A DNA stretch of 64,000 nt from Stenotrophomonas maltophilia D457 (GTDB lineage Bacteria; Pseudomonadota; Gammaproteobacteria; Xanthomonadales; Xanthomonadaceae). The position numbers and the translations under genes were made by a program. The stretch covers positions 2,637,001-2,701,000 of the forward strand of contig NC_017671.1 in the NCBI RefSeq assembly GCF_000284595.1, given 5' to 3'. Within the stretch, counting starts at the first letter, position 1, and each line of letters begins with the position of its first letter. The notes beneath the pieces were generated by a model. It saw nothing but the letters and a program-made list of their open reading frames with translations. It ran no database searches and was not told the origin of the DNA. Of the stretch, positions 16,650 to 24,788 are shown in pieces.

Positions 16650-17330
16650 ATGAGTACCCCCGCCAACTTCAACGGTGCCCGCCCGGTGATCGATCCGGAC
16701 AACGCCGCGATGCTGCTGATCGACCATCAGAGCGGCCTGTTCCAGACCATCGGTGACATGCCGTTCACCCGCGTGCGCGCCCACGCCACCGCGCTGGCCA
16801 GGATGGCCACGCTTGCAAAGATGCCGGTGATCACCACTGCCTCTGTTCCGCAGGGCCCGAACGGCCCGCTGATCCCGGAGATCCACGACGCAGCCCCGCA
16901 TGCCCGGTACGTGGCGCGCAAGGGCGAGATCAACGCCTGGGACAACCCGGAATTCGTTGCCGCAGTGAAGGCCACCGGCCGCAGGCAGCTGATCATTGCC
17001 GGCACCATCACCAGCGTGTGCATGGCCTTCCCGTCCATTGCCGCCGTTGCCGATGGCTATCAGGTGTTCGCGGTCATCGATGCCTCGGGCACCTATTCGA
17101 AGATGGCCGAGGAGATCACCCTGGCCCGGGTGGTGCAGGCCGGCGTGGTGCCGATGGACACCGCCGCGGTGGCCTCGGAGATCCAGCGCAGCTGGAACCG
17201 CGATGATGCCCAGCAGTGGGCCGAGGTCTACACGAAGATCTTCCCGAACTACCAGCTGCTGATCGAAAGCTACCTGAAGGCGCAGGACGTGCAGAAGAAC
17301 CACGAGCCGCTGGATTCGCAGCGCAGCTGA
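16650..17330 (+). CDS. Isochorismatase-family cysteine hydrolase (YcaC-like)
   Basis: 226 residues with the catalytic triad of the family: Asp25 (MLLIDHQSGL), Lys91 (ARKGEINAWDN) and Cys124 (GTITSVCMAF). The length and the segments PEFVAAVKATGRRQLIIAGT and DASGTYSKMAEEITLARVVQ fit the YcaC-like subgroup, whose substrate is unknown, better than true isochorismatases. Cytoplasmic. It lies 71 bases after the pirin gene with its own CAGGAG site and precedes the OsmC-like gene. Confidence 0.85.
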   Translation: MSTPANFNGARPVIDPDNAAMLLIDHQSGLFQTIGDMPFTRVRAHATALARMATLAKMPVITTASVPQGPNGPLIPEIHDAAPHARYVARKGEINAWDNPEFVAAVKATGRRQLIIAGTITSVCMAFPSIAAVADGYQVFAVIDASGTYSKMAEEITLARVVQAGVVPMDTAAVASEIQRSWNRDDAQQWAEVYTKIFPNYQLLIESYLKAQDVQKNHEPLDSQRS

Positions 17331-17355
17331 GCACGCAGGACGGTACAGTCCAACG

Positions 17356-17378
17356 CGTCGGGCACCGCTCGACGCTAC
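17356..17378. repeat. Degenerate REP-like palindrome
   Basis: CGTCGGGC-ACC-GCTCGACG followed by CTAC, so the minus strand reads GTAG-CGTCGAGC...GCCCGACG. It has the SMAG head and an imperfect stem and lies in the 61-base gap between the isochorismatase-like and OsmC-like genes, 8 bases before the AGGAGA site. Confidence 0.45.
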
Positions 17379-17391
17379 AGAGGAGATCCCC

Positions 17392-17790
17392 ATGGCCTAC
17401 GCACGCATTGTTTCGACCGCCGACAATTACCTGCACCACATCAGCAATGGCAGCGTCGATGTGGATGCGGACGAGCCCGCCTCGTTGGGCGGCCAGGGCA
17501 AGGGCTTCGCGCCGTTCGACCTGTACCTGGCCTCGCTGGCGGCGTGCACCGCCATCACCCTGCGCATGTACGCGCAGCGCAAGGGCTGGGACCTGGGCGA
17601 GTTCCATGCCGAGCTGCGCTCGGAACGTGATGAGGACGGGCGCCTCCACGTGCACCGCGTGCTGCATGCCAGTGCCGAGCTGAGCGATGCGCAGTGGCAG
17701 CGATTGCTGGAGGTGGTGGAAAAGACCCCGGTGACCCTGGTGATGCGCGAAGGTGCACGCATCACCAGTGAGCGTGGGGCGGCGGCGTAA
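17392..17790 (+). CDS. OsmC-like protein
   Basis: 132 residues. The N-terminal strands and the helix LYLASLAACTAITLRMYAQR place Cys52 where the peroxidatic cysteine of OsmC/Ohr proteins sits. The second conserved cysteine, normally in a CPVH-type motif, is replaced: the sequence reads VVEKTPVTLVM. Thiol-peroxidase chemistry by the usual Cys-Cys mechanism is therefore unlikely without a substitute thiol. Third gene of the pirin operon, it ends only 8 bases from the stop of a convergent gene. Confidence 0.85.
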   Translation: MAYARIVSTADNYLHHISNGSVDVDADEPASLGGQGKGFAPFDLYLASLAACTAITLRMYAQRKGWDLGEFHAELRSERDEDGRLHVHRVLHASAELSDAQWQRLLEVVEKTPVTLVMREGARITSERGAAA

Positions 17791-17798
17791 CAGAGGGC

Positions 17799-18128
17799 TC
17801 AGCGCCGTGAATGCAGCACCGTGCGCTGGCGCATCGCGTTGAATTCCTGCTCCACCTGCTGGATGTCTTCGGCCTGGAACCCGGCGGCATCCAGCAGCTG
17901 GTCGGCGGCAGCGGCCGCCAGCGGATCATCGTCACGCTGGCGCCAGCAGCGCGCCGGCAGGAAGTAGCCCACTTCGCTGCGCCCGCGCATGATCACCACC
18001 GGCCGGCCCGCGTACAGCAGGAACTCGGCCAGGTGCTGGCGCAGGCCCTCCACGGAAACATAGGCCGGTCCAACACCCAGCATCTGGCTGGACGGTTCGG
18101 GACTCTCGAACAGCTTGCGACGGCTCAT
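17799..18128 (-). CDS. Phd-fold protein, short form
   Basis: 109 residues from the ATG at 18128, preceded by AAGGAGGAG. The central part, VSVEGLRQHLAEFLLYAGRP then VVIMRGRSEVGYFLPARCW, has the helix-strand pattern of Phd/YefM antitoxins, and the C-terminal part is helical. No toxin gene adjoins it: the upstream gene is a porin and the downstream one is a convergent osmC-like gene. Two longer Phd-like proteins occur at the other end of the same secretion island, and the P. aeruginosa PUMA3 locus also carries a Phd-like gene (phdA), so a regulatory rather than antitoxin role is a reasonable inference. Confidence 0.6.
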   Translation of the reverse strand: MSRRKLFESPEPSSQMLGVGPAYVSVEGLRQHLAEFLLYAGRPVVIMRGRSEVGYFLPARCWRQRDDDPLAAAAADQLLDAAGFQAEDIQQVEQEFNAMRQRTVLHSRR

Positions 18129-18171
18129 CCACTCCTCCTTTTGAACAACGCGTGGTCTCCTTTCCCTAGAC

Positions 18172-18218
18172 GGGCGCATCGCTGCGCCCCCGCCACGCAC
18201 TACGTGATCCGCATCACG
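18172..18218 (-). promoter_or_regulatory. CRP/Clp-like site and hairpin upstream of the Phd-fold gene
   Basis: GTGA-TCCGCA-TCAC at 18204-18217 is the core of a CRP-family site (GTGA, six bases, TCAC); xanthomonads have the CRP homologue Clp. Next to it, GGGCGCA-TCGC-TGCGCCC (18172-18189) is a 7-bp hairpin. Both lie in the 97-base gap between the porin stop and the Phd-fold gene. Function is inferred from the pattern only. Confidence 0.4.
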
Positions 18219-18225
18219 CCGTCAC

Positions 18226-19989
18226 TCAGAAGCCGGTATTGAACTCCAGCTGGAACACGTCGATCGACAGCGGCGCACCGGACACTTCCTTGGCCGCCAT
18301 CCACTTGCCGCTGATCCAGCTGCGCGCATCCAGCGCGTAGGCACCGCCCACGTAGTAGCCGCGGGCGTTGGTGCCGCCGAGGTGGAAGTTCGGATCGTTG
18401 TAGGCATCCGGCAGCGCATCGGCCTCGATGTGCTTGTAGCCCAGCAGCGCCTGCCACTGGCCCTTCTCCTTCAGCTCGGTGGCACCGAAGGTGGCCTGCA
18501 GCATCCATGCGGTGTCGCCGCTGCGGAAGGTATCGATGCTGGCGGCACCACCGGCACCGTAGTTGTTGACGATGCCGTTGTTGGCGCGACTGAACATGGC
18601 CTGCTTGTCGTAGGCCAGGTTGCGGATGTAGTCGCCTTCAAGGCGCAGGCCGACGTCCTGGGCCAGCTGCGTATCCCAGCGCAGGTTCAGCGTGGCCAGG
18701 CGGAATGCCGAGGACAGGCCGACATACTGCGGGGTGGGCGTATTGGCCGGATCCAGCGGATTGCGCGCGATGTCGCGGATCAGCATCAGGGTGTTGCCCT
18801 TCTGCATGAACGCCGGACGCGACCAGTCGGTGTCGCAGCCCACCGCGCCCGCATACAGCGCGCACGGCGAGGACAGGCGGCCGCTGATGTTCTTGAAGTC
18901 GTAGTAGCCCAGTGCCGCGCGCAGCGCGTTGTCGTCATTGAAGCGCCAGTTCACGCCCACCTGCGCCCCGGACAGCCACTTGTTCTCGTTCGGGGTCTTG
19001 ACCCGGCTCTGGCTGGGCGCGCTGTCGGAGGTGTATTCCAGCGGTACCACCGCCAGGTTGCCGAACAGGCCGAGGTCGCCGCCGTCGAAGTCGTACTTCA
19101 GGTTGGCGGCCAGGCCATCGAAGTTGAGGTCGTTGGAGAACAGCGTGTCGCTGGTCCAGAACGGATTGCCGAAGCGGCCGCCGCGCACCGTCACCCAGTC
19201 GGCCGGGCTGTAGGCCAGCCATGCCTGGTCCAGCCATACATCCTTCTTGCTCAGGCCGCCACCCAGCTGCTCGGTGGTCGACACCGGGCCATTGCTGCTG
19301 CCGCTGGCCAGGCGCACACCGGCCGTGGTGTGCTGGCCGATGGTCGCCTCGATGCCCAGGCGGGCGCGGATGCGCCACAGGTTGCGGCGGTCCTGGCGGG
19401 TGTTCAGCAGTGGTGGCAGCTGCAGGTTGGTGTTGGTGTTGGTGTCGAAGCCGTTGCCGGAATTGATCGACGACCAGTTGCTCACGATGTCGCTGTTGCG
19501 TTCGGAGAAGAAGCGCGATTCGCTGCGCACGCGCATGTCACCAGTGACCTTGATGCGCTTGGTCCACTCAGCCACTTCGTTCGGTGCCGCCCAGCCCTCG
19601 GACCTGGCCTGCGCCATCACGTCCTGGCGTACTTCGTCACGGATGCCGTCGCGCACGCTCTGCGGCACGTAAGGTACACGCACGTCGCCGGCTTCCAGGG
19701 CGACACCGCCACTGGCGGCCGAGGTCGCGGTGGCTGCGCTGCGCTGGGCGGCCGCCGCTTCGGCCTCGGCCTCGGCCTGCACCAGCAATGCCTGGCCGTC
19801 TTCTGGTTTCAGTGCGCCGCTGGCGATCAGGCCCTTGATCAGCTTGACCATGGTGGTTTCAGCGGCCATCGCACCGGCCGGGGCGGCCAGGCTGAGCAGC
19901 ACGGCGCAGCACAGCAGCGCCCGTCGGGCCGGCCGCGGGCGGCGGGAATCGGTTCGTGCGCGGACGTGGTCGTTCATCACGGTTCTCAT
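18226..19989 (-). CDS. Putative outer-membrane porin (Porin_5-like)
   Basis: About 587 residues. The start is uncertain: ATGs at 19989 and 19977 and a GTG at 20007 are in frame, none with a strong ribosome binding site. A signal peptide (ALLCCAVLLSLAAPAGAMAA) is followed by a short helical stretch (VKLIKGLIASGALKPEDGQA and an Ala/Glu-rich coiled-coil-like segment) and a beta-barrel with alternating aromatic strands, ending VFQLEFNTGF. This matches the family of putative porins with an N-terminal trimerisation-like segment. It starts about 30 bases after the tonB-like gene, so it belongs to the tpsB-exbB-exbD-tonB transcript. In a phosphate-starvation locus, phosphate or nucleotide uptake is a possible role. 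Confidence 0.8.
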   Translation of the reverse strand: MRTVMNDHVRARTDSRRPRPARRALLCCAVLLSLAAPAGAMAAETTMVKLIKGLIASGALKPEDGQALLVQAEAEAEAAAAQRSAATATSAASGGVALEAGDVRVPYVPQSVRDGIRDEVRQDVMAQARSEGWAAPNEVAEWTKRIKVTGDMRVRSESRFFSERNSDIVSNWSSINSGNGFDTNTNTNLQLPPLLNTRQDRRNLWRIRARLGIEATIGQHTTAGVRLASGSSNGPVSTTEQLGGGLSKKDVWLDQAWLAYSPADWVTVRGGRFGNPFWTSDTLFSNDLNFDGLAANLKYDFDGGDLGLFGNLAVVPLEYTSDSAPSQSRVKTPNENKWLSGAQVGVNWRFNDDNALRAALGYYDFKNISGRLSSPCALYAGAVGCDTDWSRPAFMQKGNTLMLIRDIARNPLDPANTPTPQYVGLSSAFRLATLNLRWDTQLAQDVGLRLEGDYIRNLAYDKQAMFSRANNGIVNNYGAGGAASIDTFRSGDTAWMLQATFGATELKEKGQWQALLGYKHIEADALPDAYNDPNFHLGGTNARGYYVGGAYALDARSWISGKWMAAKEVSGAPLSIDVFQLEFNTGF

Positions 19990-20019
19990 CGAAAGAAGGG
20001 AAATCACGGAGGTCGGGAA

Positions 20020-20720
20020 TCAGGCCCCGGGCCGGCGGCCCTGGATCAGGACGCGGGCGGGGAAATCAAGCGACGGTGGGGGTGCCTGGTCGACCTTGCC
20101 GATGCGGCGCAGTGCATCGAGCACGGCCGCGTCGGCCTCCTCGTTGCCACTGCCACGCACCAGCTCGACCTTTTCCAGGCGGCCATCGCTGGCCAGCCAC
20201 ACATTCACCTGCAGCTGGAACGCCAGGCGCTTGACCTTGTCGTCGCGCGAGATTGCCTGCTGCATCAGGTAGCCGAGGTAGCGCCCATAGGTGGCATTGC
20301 CGGCACCGCCGCGACCGACGCCGGACGAACCGCCACCACTGCCGGACTGGATGCCGAAGTTGTCACCGCCGGCCTGCGCATCGGCGTTCATCGTCACCGG
20401 ATCGGCATTGTCCGGAGTCGGTGCCGGCTCTTCAGCCGGCGTCGGCTGCTCCAGCGGCTCCGGTTCGGGCATCGCCTCCTCCGGCGGCGTTTCCGGCTCC
20501 GGCGGCTTTTCCGGCGGCGGCGGGGTGGCGGAGGCGCTGGCGGCAGCGCCAGCATCGGCGGCTGCACCACCGGCCGGCGGGTGCTGGCGGTGTCCTTGAA
20601 CAGCATCCACCACACGGCGATGCCGAGCACCAGCAACGCGGCCAGCACCAGCGCGACAGTCACCAGCAGCTGGCGACCGCGCATGCCGGGCTCCGGCCGA
20701 GGGGGTTGATGGGCCGTCAT
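20020..20720 (-). pseudogene. tonB: TonB-type energy transducer, frameshifted
   Basis: The ATG at 20720 opens a frame with a cytoplasmic start, one membrane anchor (LLVTVALVLAALLVLGIAVW) and a Pro-rich stretch, which after LPPAPPPP turns into Arg-rich nonsense. In the neighbouring frame the expected TonB sequence continues: PPEKPPEPETPPEEAMPEPE, a Gly-rich linker and the TonB_C domain (SRDDKVKRLAFQLQVNVWLA, then DGRLEKVELVRGSGNEEADA), ending ILIQGRRPGA-like at 20020. The switch fits loss of one base in the GGGG run at 20522-20525. Either a true frameshift or a sequencing error. Intact, it would couple the proton motive force to outer-membrane partners together with the ExbB and ExbD genes upstream. 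Confidence 0.8.
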
Positions 20721-20723
20721 GCC

Positions 20724-21137
20724 TCAGCCCTGCGCCTTGCCGGTGACCAGACCGACCTGGGCGAGCTCCAGGCGCCGCAGCAGGTCCAGCACCTCGACCA
20801 CGCGGGCGTACTGCACCTGCGCGTCACCGCGCACGATCACCGGGAAATCCGGCGTGGTCGCGCGCTCGGTGCGCAGGCGGTCTTCCAGCTCCGCCATCGT
20901 CACCGGGTAGGCATCCAGAAACACCTGGCCACTGGGGTCGATGGTGATCGCCTTGGTCTTGGGCTTCTCCAGCGCGACGCTGTTGCTGGCCTTCGGCAGG
21001 TTGACCTCGATGCCGGGGATGGAAGCGTTGCTGGTCAGGATGAAGATCACCAGCACCACCAGCAGCACATCGACGAAGGGCGTCACGTTGATGCCCTTCT
21101 CGCGCTTCTTGATGCCGAACTTCGCCTTCTGGCCCAT
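20724..21137 (-). CDS. exbD: ExbD/TolR-family biopolymer transport protein
   Basis: 137 residues. One membrane segment after a short cytoplasmic tail (GINVTPFVDVLLVVLVIFIL), with the conserved Asp23 in FVDV that carries protons in ExbD/TolR/MotB-type stators, then a periplasmic domain. It forms the inner-membrane motor with ExbB and TonB. The stop overlaps the region just before the tonB-like ATG (3-base gap), and exbB ends 10 bases upstream, so this is a compact operon behind tpsB. Confidence 0.9.
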   Translation of the reverse strand: MGQKAKFGIKKREKGINVTPFVDVLLVVLVIFILTSNASIPGIEVNLPKASNSVALEKPKTKAITIDPSGQVFLDAYPVTMAELEDRLRTERATTPDFPVIVRGDAQVQYARVVEVLDLLRRLELAQVGLVTGKAQG

Positions 21138-21147
21138 GGCGCGCCCC

Positions 21148-22932
21148 TCAGCCCTGGACCGCGGCCGGGCCGCGCCCGTCCTGCTCTTCGGCCAGGCGCG
21201 CGGCGAATTCGTCGATGAACACCGCCATGTCCGCACCGATCGCTTCGGCACGCGCGCCCAGGTAGTTGTAGCCGAACAGCGCCGGGATCGCGACGCCGAG
21301 GCCGGCGGCGGTACACAGCAACGCCGCGGCCATGCCCGGTGCCACCGAGTTGATGTCCACCGCGCCGGCCATTGCCGCAACCACGAACACCAGCATGATG
21401 CCGATCACGGTGCCGAACAGGCCCACGTAGGGCGCGCCTTCGATGGTGGTCGACAACCAGTTCATGCGCCGCGCCATCGCTTCCTGCTCGCGCACCATCA
21501 CTGCATCCATCGAGGCGCGGATCGCCGCGATGGTGGCACCACTGAGGTAACCGCTGTTGCCATCGCGCTGGTGGCGTTGCTGCATTTCATCGATGGCCAC
21601 TTGGTAGATGCGCCACAACGAGCCATCGTGCATGGCGGTCGGCGCCCTGCCCTGGCGGTCCATGTCGGACAGGGTGCGCAGCGGTACGCCGGACAGCTTG
21701 CCGAAGCTCTCGGTGAACACGGCATTGGCCTTGCTGGTACGGCCGAAGTGGCGGCTCTTGGCGATCATGATCGCCCACGACAGCAGCATCATCAGGCCGA
21801 GGATGGCGACCACCACCCAGGCATCGAACGGCATCGCCTTGAGGATGAAGGCGAAGTGGCTCTGCCCGGCGGACTGCTCGTCGGCGCCGTAGCTGACCAG
21901 GCGCGAGTCGGCGCCCTGAGCGGTGGCGTCGGCCAGCAGCAGCGCGGCCGGGCGTGCCACCCGCGAAATGCGCAACTCGTCCAGGGCACCTTCGAAGTTG
22001 GCCAGCGGCTGCGCGGCGCCCGGCGCATCGGCGCCGACCACCGGCGCGGTGGCCAGCGCCGGCAGCGCACCGCTCAGCTGGGCAGCTACGCGCCCATTGA
22101 GGTACAGCTGCAACGCGCCCTTCTCTGCCGTCAGTGCAACATGCGCCCACTGCCCTTCCGGAATCGGTTGCGCCGGCGTGCTGCGCTGGCCATTGAGCTG
22201 CACGAACGGCACGCGGTTCTCGATGCCCAGCACCAGTTCGGAAGCACCATCACGGCGGGCGTAGATTGCTTGAGCCGCATTGTTGCTGCCCGGCTTGATC
22301 CAGGCCGAAACGGTGAGCGGCGCGCCCGCTTCCTGCGCCAGCGACGCGCTGGCCGGCAGCGGCAGCGGGCCGGCGCCCAGCTGCACGCCGCGGCCGATCA
22401 CCGCGCCTTCCGACGGCGGCACCACCGCACCGGCATTGTTGCCATAGGCGGTGGTGTCGCGTGCCGGCGCATTGGCCTCGGCAAAGTGATAGACCAGCGT
22501 GTAGTCCGGATCGAACACCTGCTGGCCGTTGCCGCTGGCCGGGGCTTTTTCATTGCCGTAGTACATCCAGATGGTCTGCGGCGCGGCGGCACTGACCGCC
22601 GGCAGGTCCACCCAGACCAGGGCCAGGCCCAGCGTGGGATCGAACTGCTCGATCTGGTGGGCCAGCACGGTACGGCCATCACCCGAGACGAAGCGAAGGT
22701 CGTTGCCCGCATCCTGGGTGCCGTCGAAGCCGAAGTTGCCGGTATGCAGCCGCAGCAGCAGTGGCGTGCGGCCCGGGTCACCGGCCAGGCCCGCGCCCTG
22801 CGGGCCGGCGTCGACGGTGATCGGCTTGCGGTATTTCCATTCGGCCTGCCACCAATTGGCATCGGCCGCAGCCGCCGGCAACGCAACCAGCGCGGCCAGC
22901 AGCAGCAATACTCGGGAAAGCAAACGGTCCAT
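21148..22932 (-). CDS. exbB: DUF2341/LamG-ExbB (MotA/TolQ/ExbB) fusion
   Basis: 594 residues from the ATG at 22932, supported by GGAGA 8 bases upstream; a TTG at 22962 is an alternative. Signal peptide, then DUF2341 (NWWQAEWKYRKPITVDAGPQ) and a concanavalin/LamG-like jelly roll (about residues 190-370, with PLTVSAWIKPGSNN and LQLYLNGRVAAQLSGAL), all periplasmic. A membrane segment (DAWVVVAILGLMMLLSWAIM) leads to a classic ExbB proton channel with APYVGLFGTVIGIMLVF and GMAAALLCTAAGLGVAIPAL. ExbB proteins are usually about 240 residues, so this one carries an extra sugar- or protein-binding periplasmic module. Confidence 0.88.
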   Translation of the reverse strand: MDRLLSRVLLLLAALVALPAAAADANWWQAEWKYRKPITVDAGPQGAGLAGDPGRTPLLLRLHTGNFGFDGTQDAGNDLRFVSGDGRTVLAHQIEQFDPTLGLALVWVDLPAVSAAAPQTIWMYYGNEKAPASGNGQQVFDPDYTLVYHFAEANAPARDTTAYGNNAGAVVPPSEGAVIGRGVQLGAGPLPLPASASLAQEAGAPLTVSAWIKPGSNNAAQAIYARRDGASELVLGIENRVPFVQLNGQRSTPAQPIPEGQWAHVALTAEKGALQLYLNGRVAAQLSGALPALATAPVVGADAPGAAQPLANFEGALDELRISRVARPAALLLADATAQGADSRLVSYGADEQSAGQSHFAFILKAMPFDAWVVVAILGLMMLLSWAIMIAKSRHFGRTSKANAVFTESFGKLSGVPLRTLSDMDRQGRAPTAMHDGSLWRIYQVAIDEMQQRHQRDGNSGYLSGATIAAIRASMDAVMVREQEAMARRMNWLSTTIEGAPYVGLFGTVIGIMLVFVVAAMAGAVDINSVAPGMAAALLCTAAGLGVAIPALFGYNYLGARAEAIGADMAVFIDEFAARLAEEQDGRGPAAVQG

Positions 22933-22970
22933 GCGAAGGGTCTCCGGAGAACGCATGTTCAAGGGAAGGG

Positions 22971-24596
22971 TCAGTAGCTGGTGCTGATGTTGAAATGCAG
23001 GCGCGGGTCGTCCTTGCGCGTGACCGGGCCATCGGCATAAGGCCAGGCGTAGTCCAGGCGCAGTTGCAGGTGTTCACCCAGGCGCAGCTGCGTGCCCAGG
23101 CCGACCGAGGCCAGGTTGTACTTGTCACGCTGCTCGGGCAGCGGCCGGCGCAGGCGCAGGTAGGCCGCGTCGGCGAAGCTGTAGACACGCAGATCGGTGC
23201 CGCTCCACAGCGACCACGCCGGGGTGCGCCATTCCAGGCTGGCCAGGCCGCCGTAGTCGCCGATCGCCTCGGCCGACAGGTAGCCACGCACGGTGTACAT
23301 GCCGCCAGCAGCGAACTGCTCGGCCGACACCAGTGGCGCATCGGTTACCTGCAGCGAGCCACGCGCATACCACTGCCAGTCATTGCTGAAGGTGTGGGTG
23401 TTGGCCACGTCGGCCTTGAAGGCCACGAAGCTCGGGTCAGCCCAGTAGCGCTTCTGCCCGAACGCGGTGGCGTCGCTGCCGTAACCGAACAGGCGGCGGG
23501 TACCGGCCACCAGCTGGGTGTTGATGCTCAGCTGATCCTGCTCGCCCTGGCGCACGCCGACGAAGGCCAGGGTGATCGGCGCATACTTCAACGGTGTCTT
23601 CAGGCTGTCCTTGCCCATCTGCGTGTCTTCCTCGGTGTCCTTGAAATCCACACCGAGACTGAGCTGGCGCCACCACTGGCTGCTGCCGGCAAGGCGGTAG
23701 TTGAGCTTGAGGCCGATCGAATGGCCGTTGCCGATCACATTGGTGCCGGTGCCGGTACCGACCTGCCCGCTTGCATTCAACACGCGGCTGTCGGATCTGT
23801 AGCCGGAGGCTTCCAGGCTCCACGGCGTGCCTTCGAACGGCATCGTGTACGAGGCCGAGAACACCTTGGCCTGCTTTGTATCTTCCGGCGCCAGGTACAC
23901 GCCGATGTTGGCGCTGTGCCCGCGCTTCCACAGGTTGTCGTAGGCCAGCGACGCACTCAGGCGCAGCTTCTCGGTGTCGGCACTGTGGTCGTTGTTGAGT
24001 GACGCGCTGGCACGCCACGGCGACTTCTCCTCGACCTGCAGGTCCACATCCATCGTGCCCGGCACCTGGCCTTCGCGCACCAGCGGCATCACCTGGCGAC
24101 GCCCGCCTTCGTTCAGTGCGGTCAGTTCCTTCTGGGCCTGGTCGAAGTCCGGCACCTTGCCCTCGGCCAGTGCCGGTACGCGATCGCGTATGCGGTCGGG
24201 CGATTCGTGGCGGGTGCCGACCACGCGCAGCTGGCCGATCGGCGTCTGCTGCACCTTCAGCAGCACCACGCCGCCACTGACCTGCTGCTCGGGGAGTTCG
24301 ACGTAGACCGACTGGTAGCCCGCCTGCTGGTACAGCGCGTGGACCGCATCGCGCGCCTTCTCGACATCGGCCAGGGTCCTGCCCGGGCCGAGGAACGGCT
24401 CTACCGCCCGTTCGATCTGACGCGGATCGAGCACGGTGTTGCCGCGCACGATGTATTCATTGATGTTCACGCTGGGCGCAGGCGCTGCCTCCTGCGCGAA
24501 CGATGGCAGCGGCATCGCGGCCAGCGCCAGCACCAGCGGATGCAGGCGCAACGGAAAGCGGACGGCTCGGCACGGAACAGGAGTCATCGAAGGCAT
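22971..24596 (-). CDS. Two-partner secretion outer-membrane transporter (TpsB, PdtB-like)
   Basis: 541 residues. Signal peptide, two POTRA domains (about residues 45-200, starting INEYIVRGNTVLDPRQIERA) and a 16-strand FhaC/ShlB barrel with GGMYTVRGYLSAEAIGDYGG, the conserved VRGY loop motif, ending HFNISTSY. TpsB proteins recognise the TPS domain of their TpsA partner in the periplasm and thread it out. The cognate TpsA is very likely the giant protein at 27578-39961. The gene heads a tpsB-exbB-exbD-tonB-porin operon, and a PhoB-box-like cluster lies about 80 bases upstream. Synteny suggests an orthologue of P. aeruginosa PdtB. Confidence 0.9.
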   Translation of the reverse strand: MPSMTPVPCRAVRFPLRLHPLVLALAAMPLPSFAQEAAPAPSVNINEYIVRGNTVLDPRQIERAVEPFLGPGRTLADVEKARDAVHALYQQAGYQSVYVELPEQQVSGGVVLLKVQQTPIGQLRVVGTRHESPDRIRDRVPALAEGKVPDFDQAQKELTALNEGGRRQVMPLVREGQVPGTMDVDLQVEEKSPWRASASLNNDHSADTEKLRLSASLAYDNLWKRGHSANIGVYLAPEDTKQAKVFSASYTMPFEGTPWSLEASGYRSDSRVLNASGQVGTGTGTNVIGNGHSIGLKLNYRLAGSSQWWRQLSLGVDFKDTEEDTQMGKDSLKTPLKYAPITLAFVGVRQGEQDQLSINTQLVAGTRRLFGYGSDATAFGQKRYWADPSFVAFKADVANTHTFSNDWQWYARGSLQVTDAPLVSAEQFAAGGMYTVRGYLSAEAIGDYGGLASLEWRTPAWSLWSGTDLRVYSFADAAYLRLRRPLPEQRDKYNLASVGLGTQLRLGEHLQLRLDYAWPYADGPVTRKDDPRLHFNISTSY

Positions 24597-24672
24597 CGCG
24601 TCGTATCGGAGGGAGTGGCCAGGGAGCGGCGCGTGGGTCTACCAACAGGACGTGCACGTCGCGTCAAAACCG

Positions 24673-24709
24673 CCACCAGTTTTGTGACAGCACTGTCATC
24701 TTGTGACAG
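24673..24709. promoter_or_regulatory. PhoB-box-like cluster between tpsB and the small exported gene
   Basis: Within 37 bases there are three copies of the PhoB half-site: GTGACAG at 24684-24690 and 24703-24709 (CTGTCAC on the minus strand) and CTGTCAT at 24693-24699. On the minus strand CTGTCAC-AAAA-CTGGTGG has the 7-4-7 spacing of a Pho box and faces tpsB. A TAGACT (24731-24736) could be the -10 for the divergent gene. PhoB control is inferred from the pattern and from regulation of the homologous P. aeruginosa locus. Confidence 0.55.
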
Positions 24710-24788
24710 CGCCAGAGCACTCGCCGGCGTAGACTGCCCTCGCCACACGTCTTCATTGCAGAGCGTCGGTTGTTGCAGGAGATTCGAG

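Noticed and set aside
24339..24788. Extension of the small exported gene upstream to 24207
   Set aside because: The open frame runs antisense through tpsB; the ATG at 24789 has a good ribosome binding site and starts a signal peptide.
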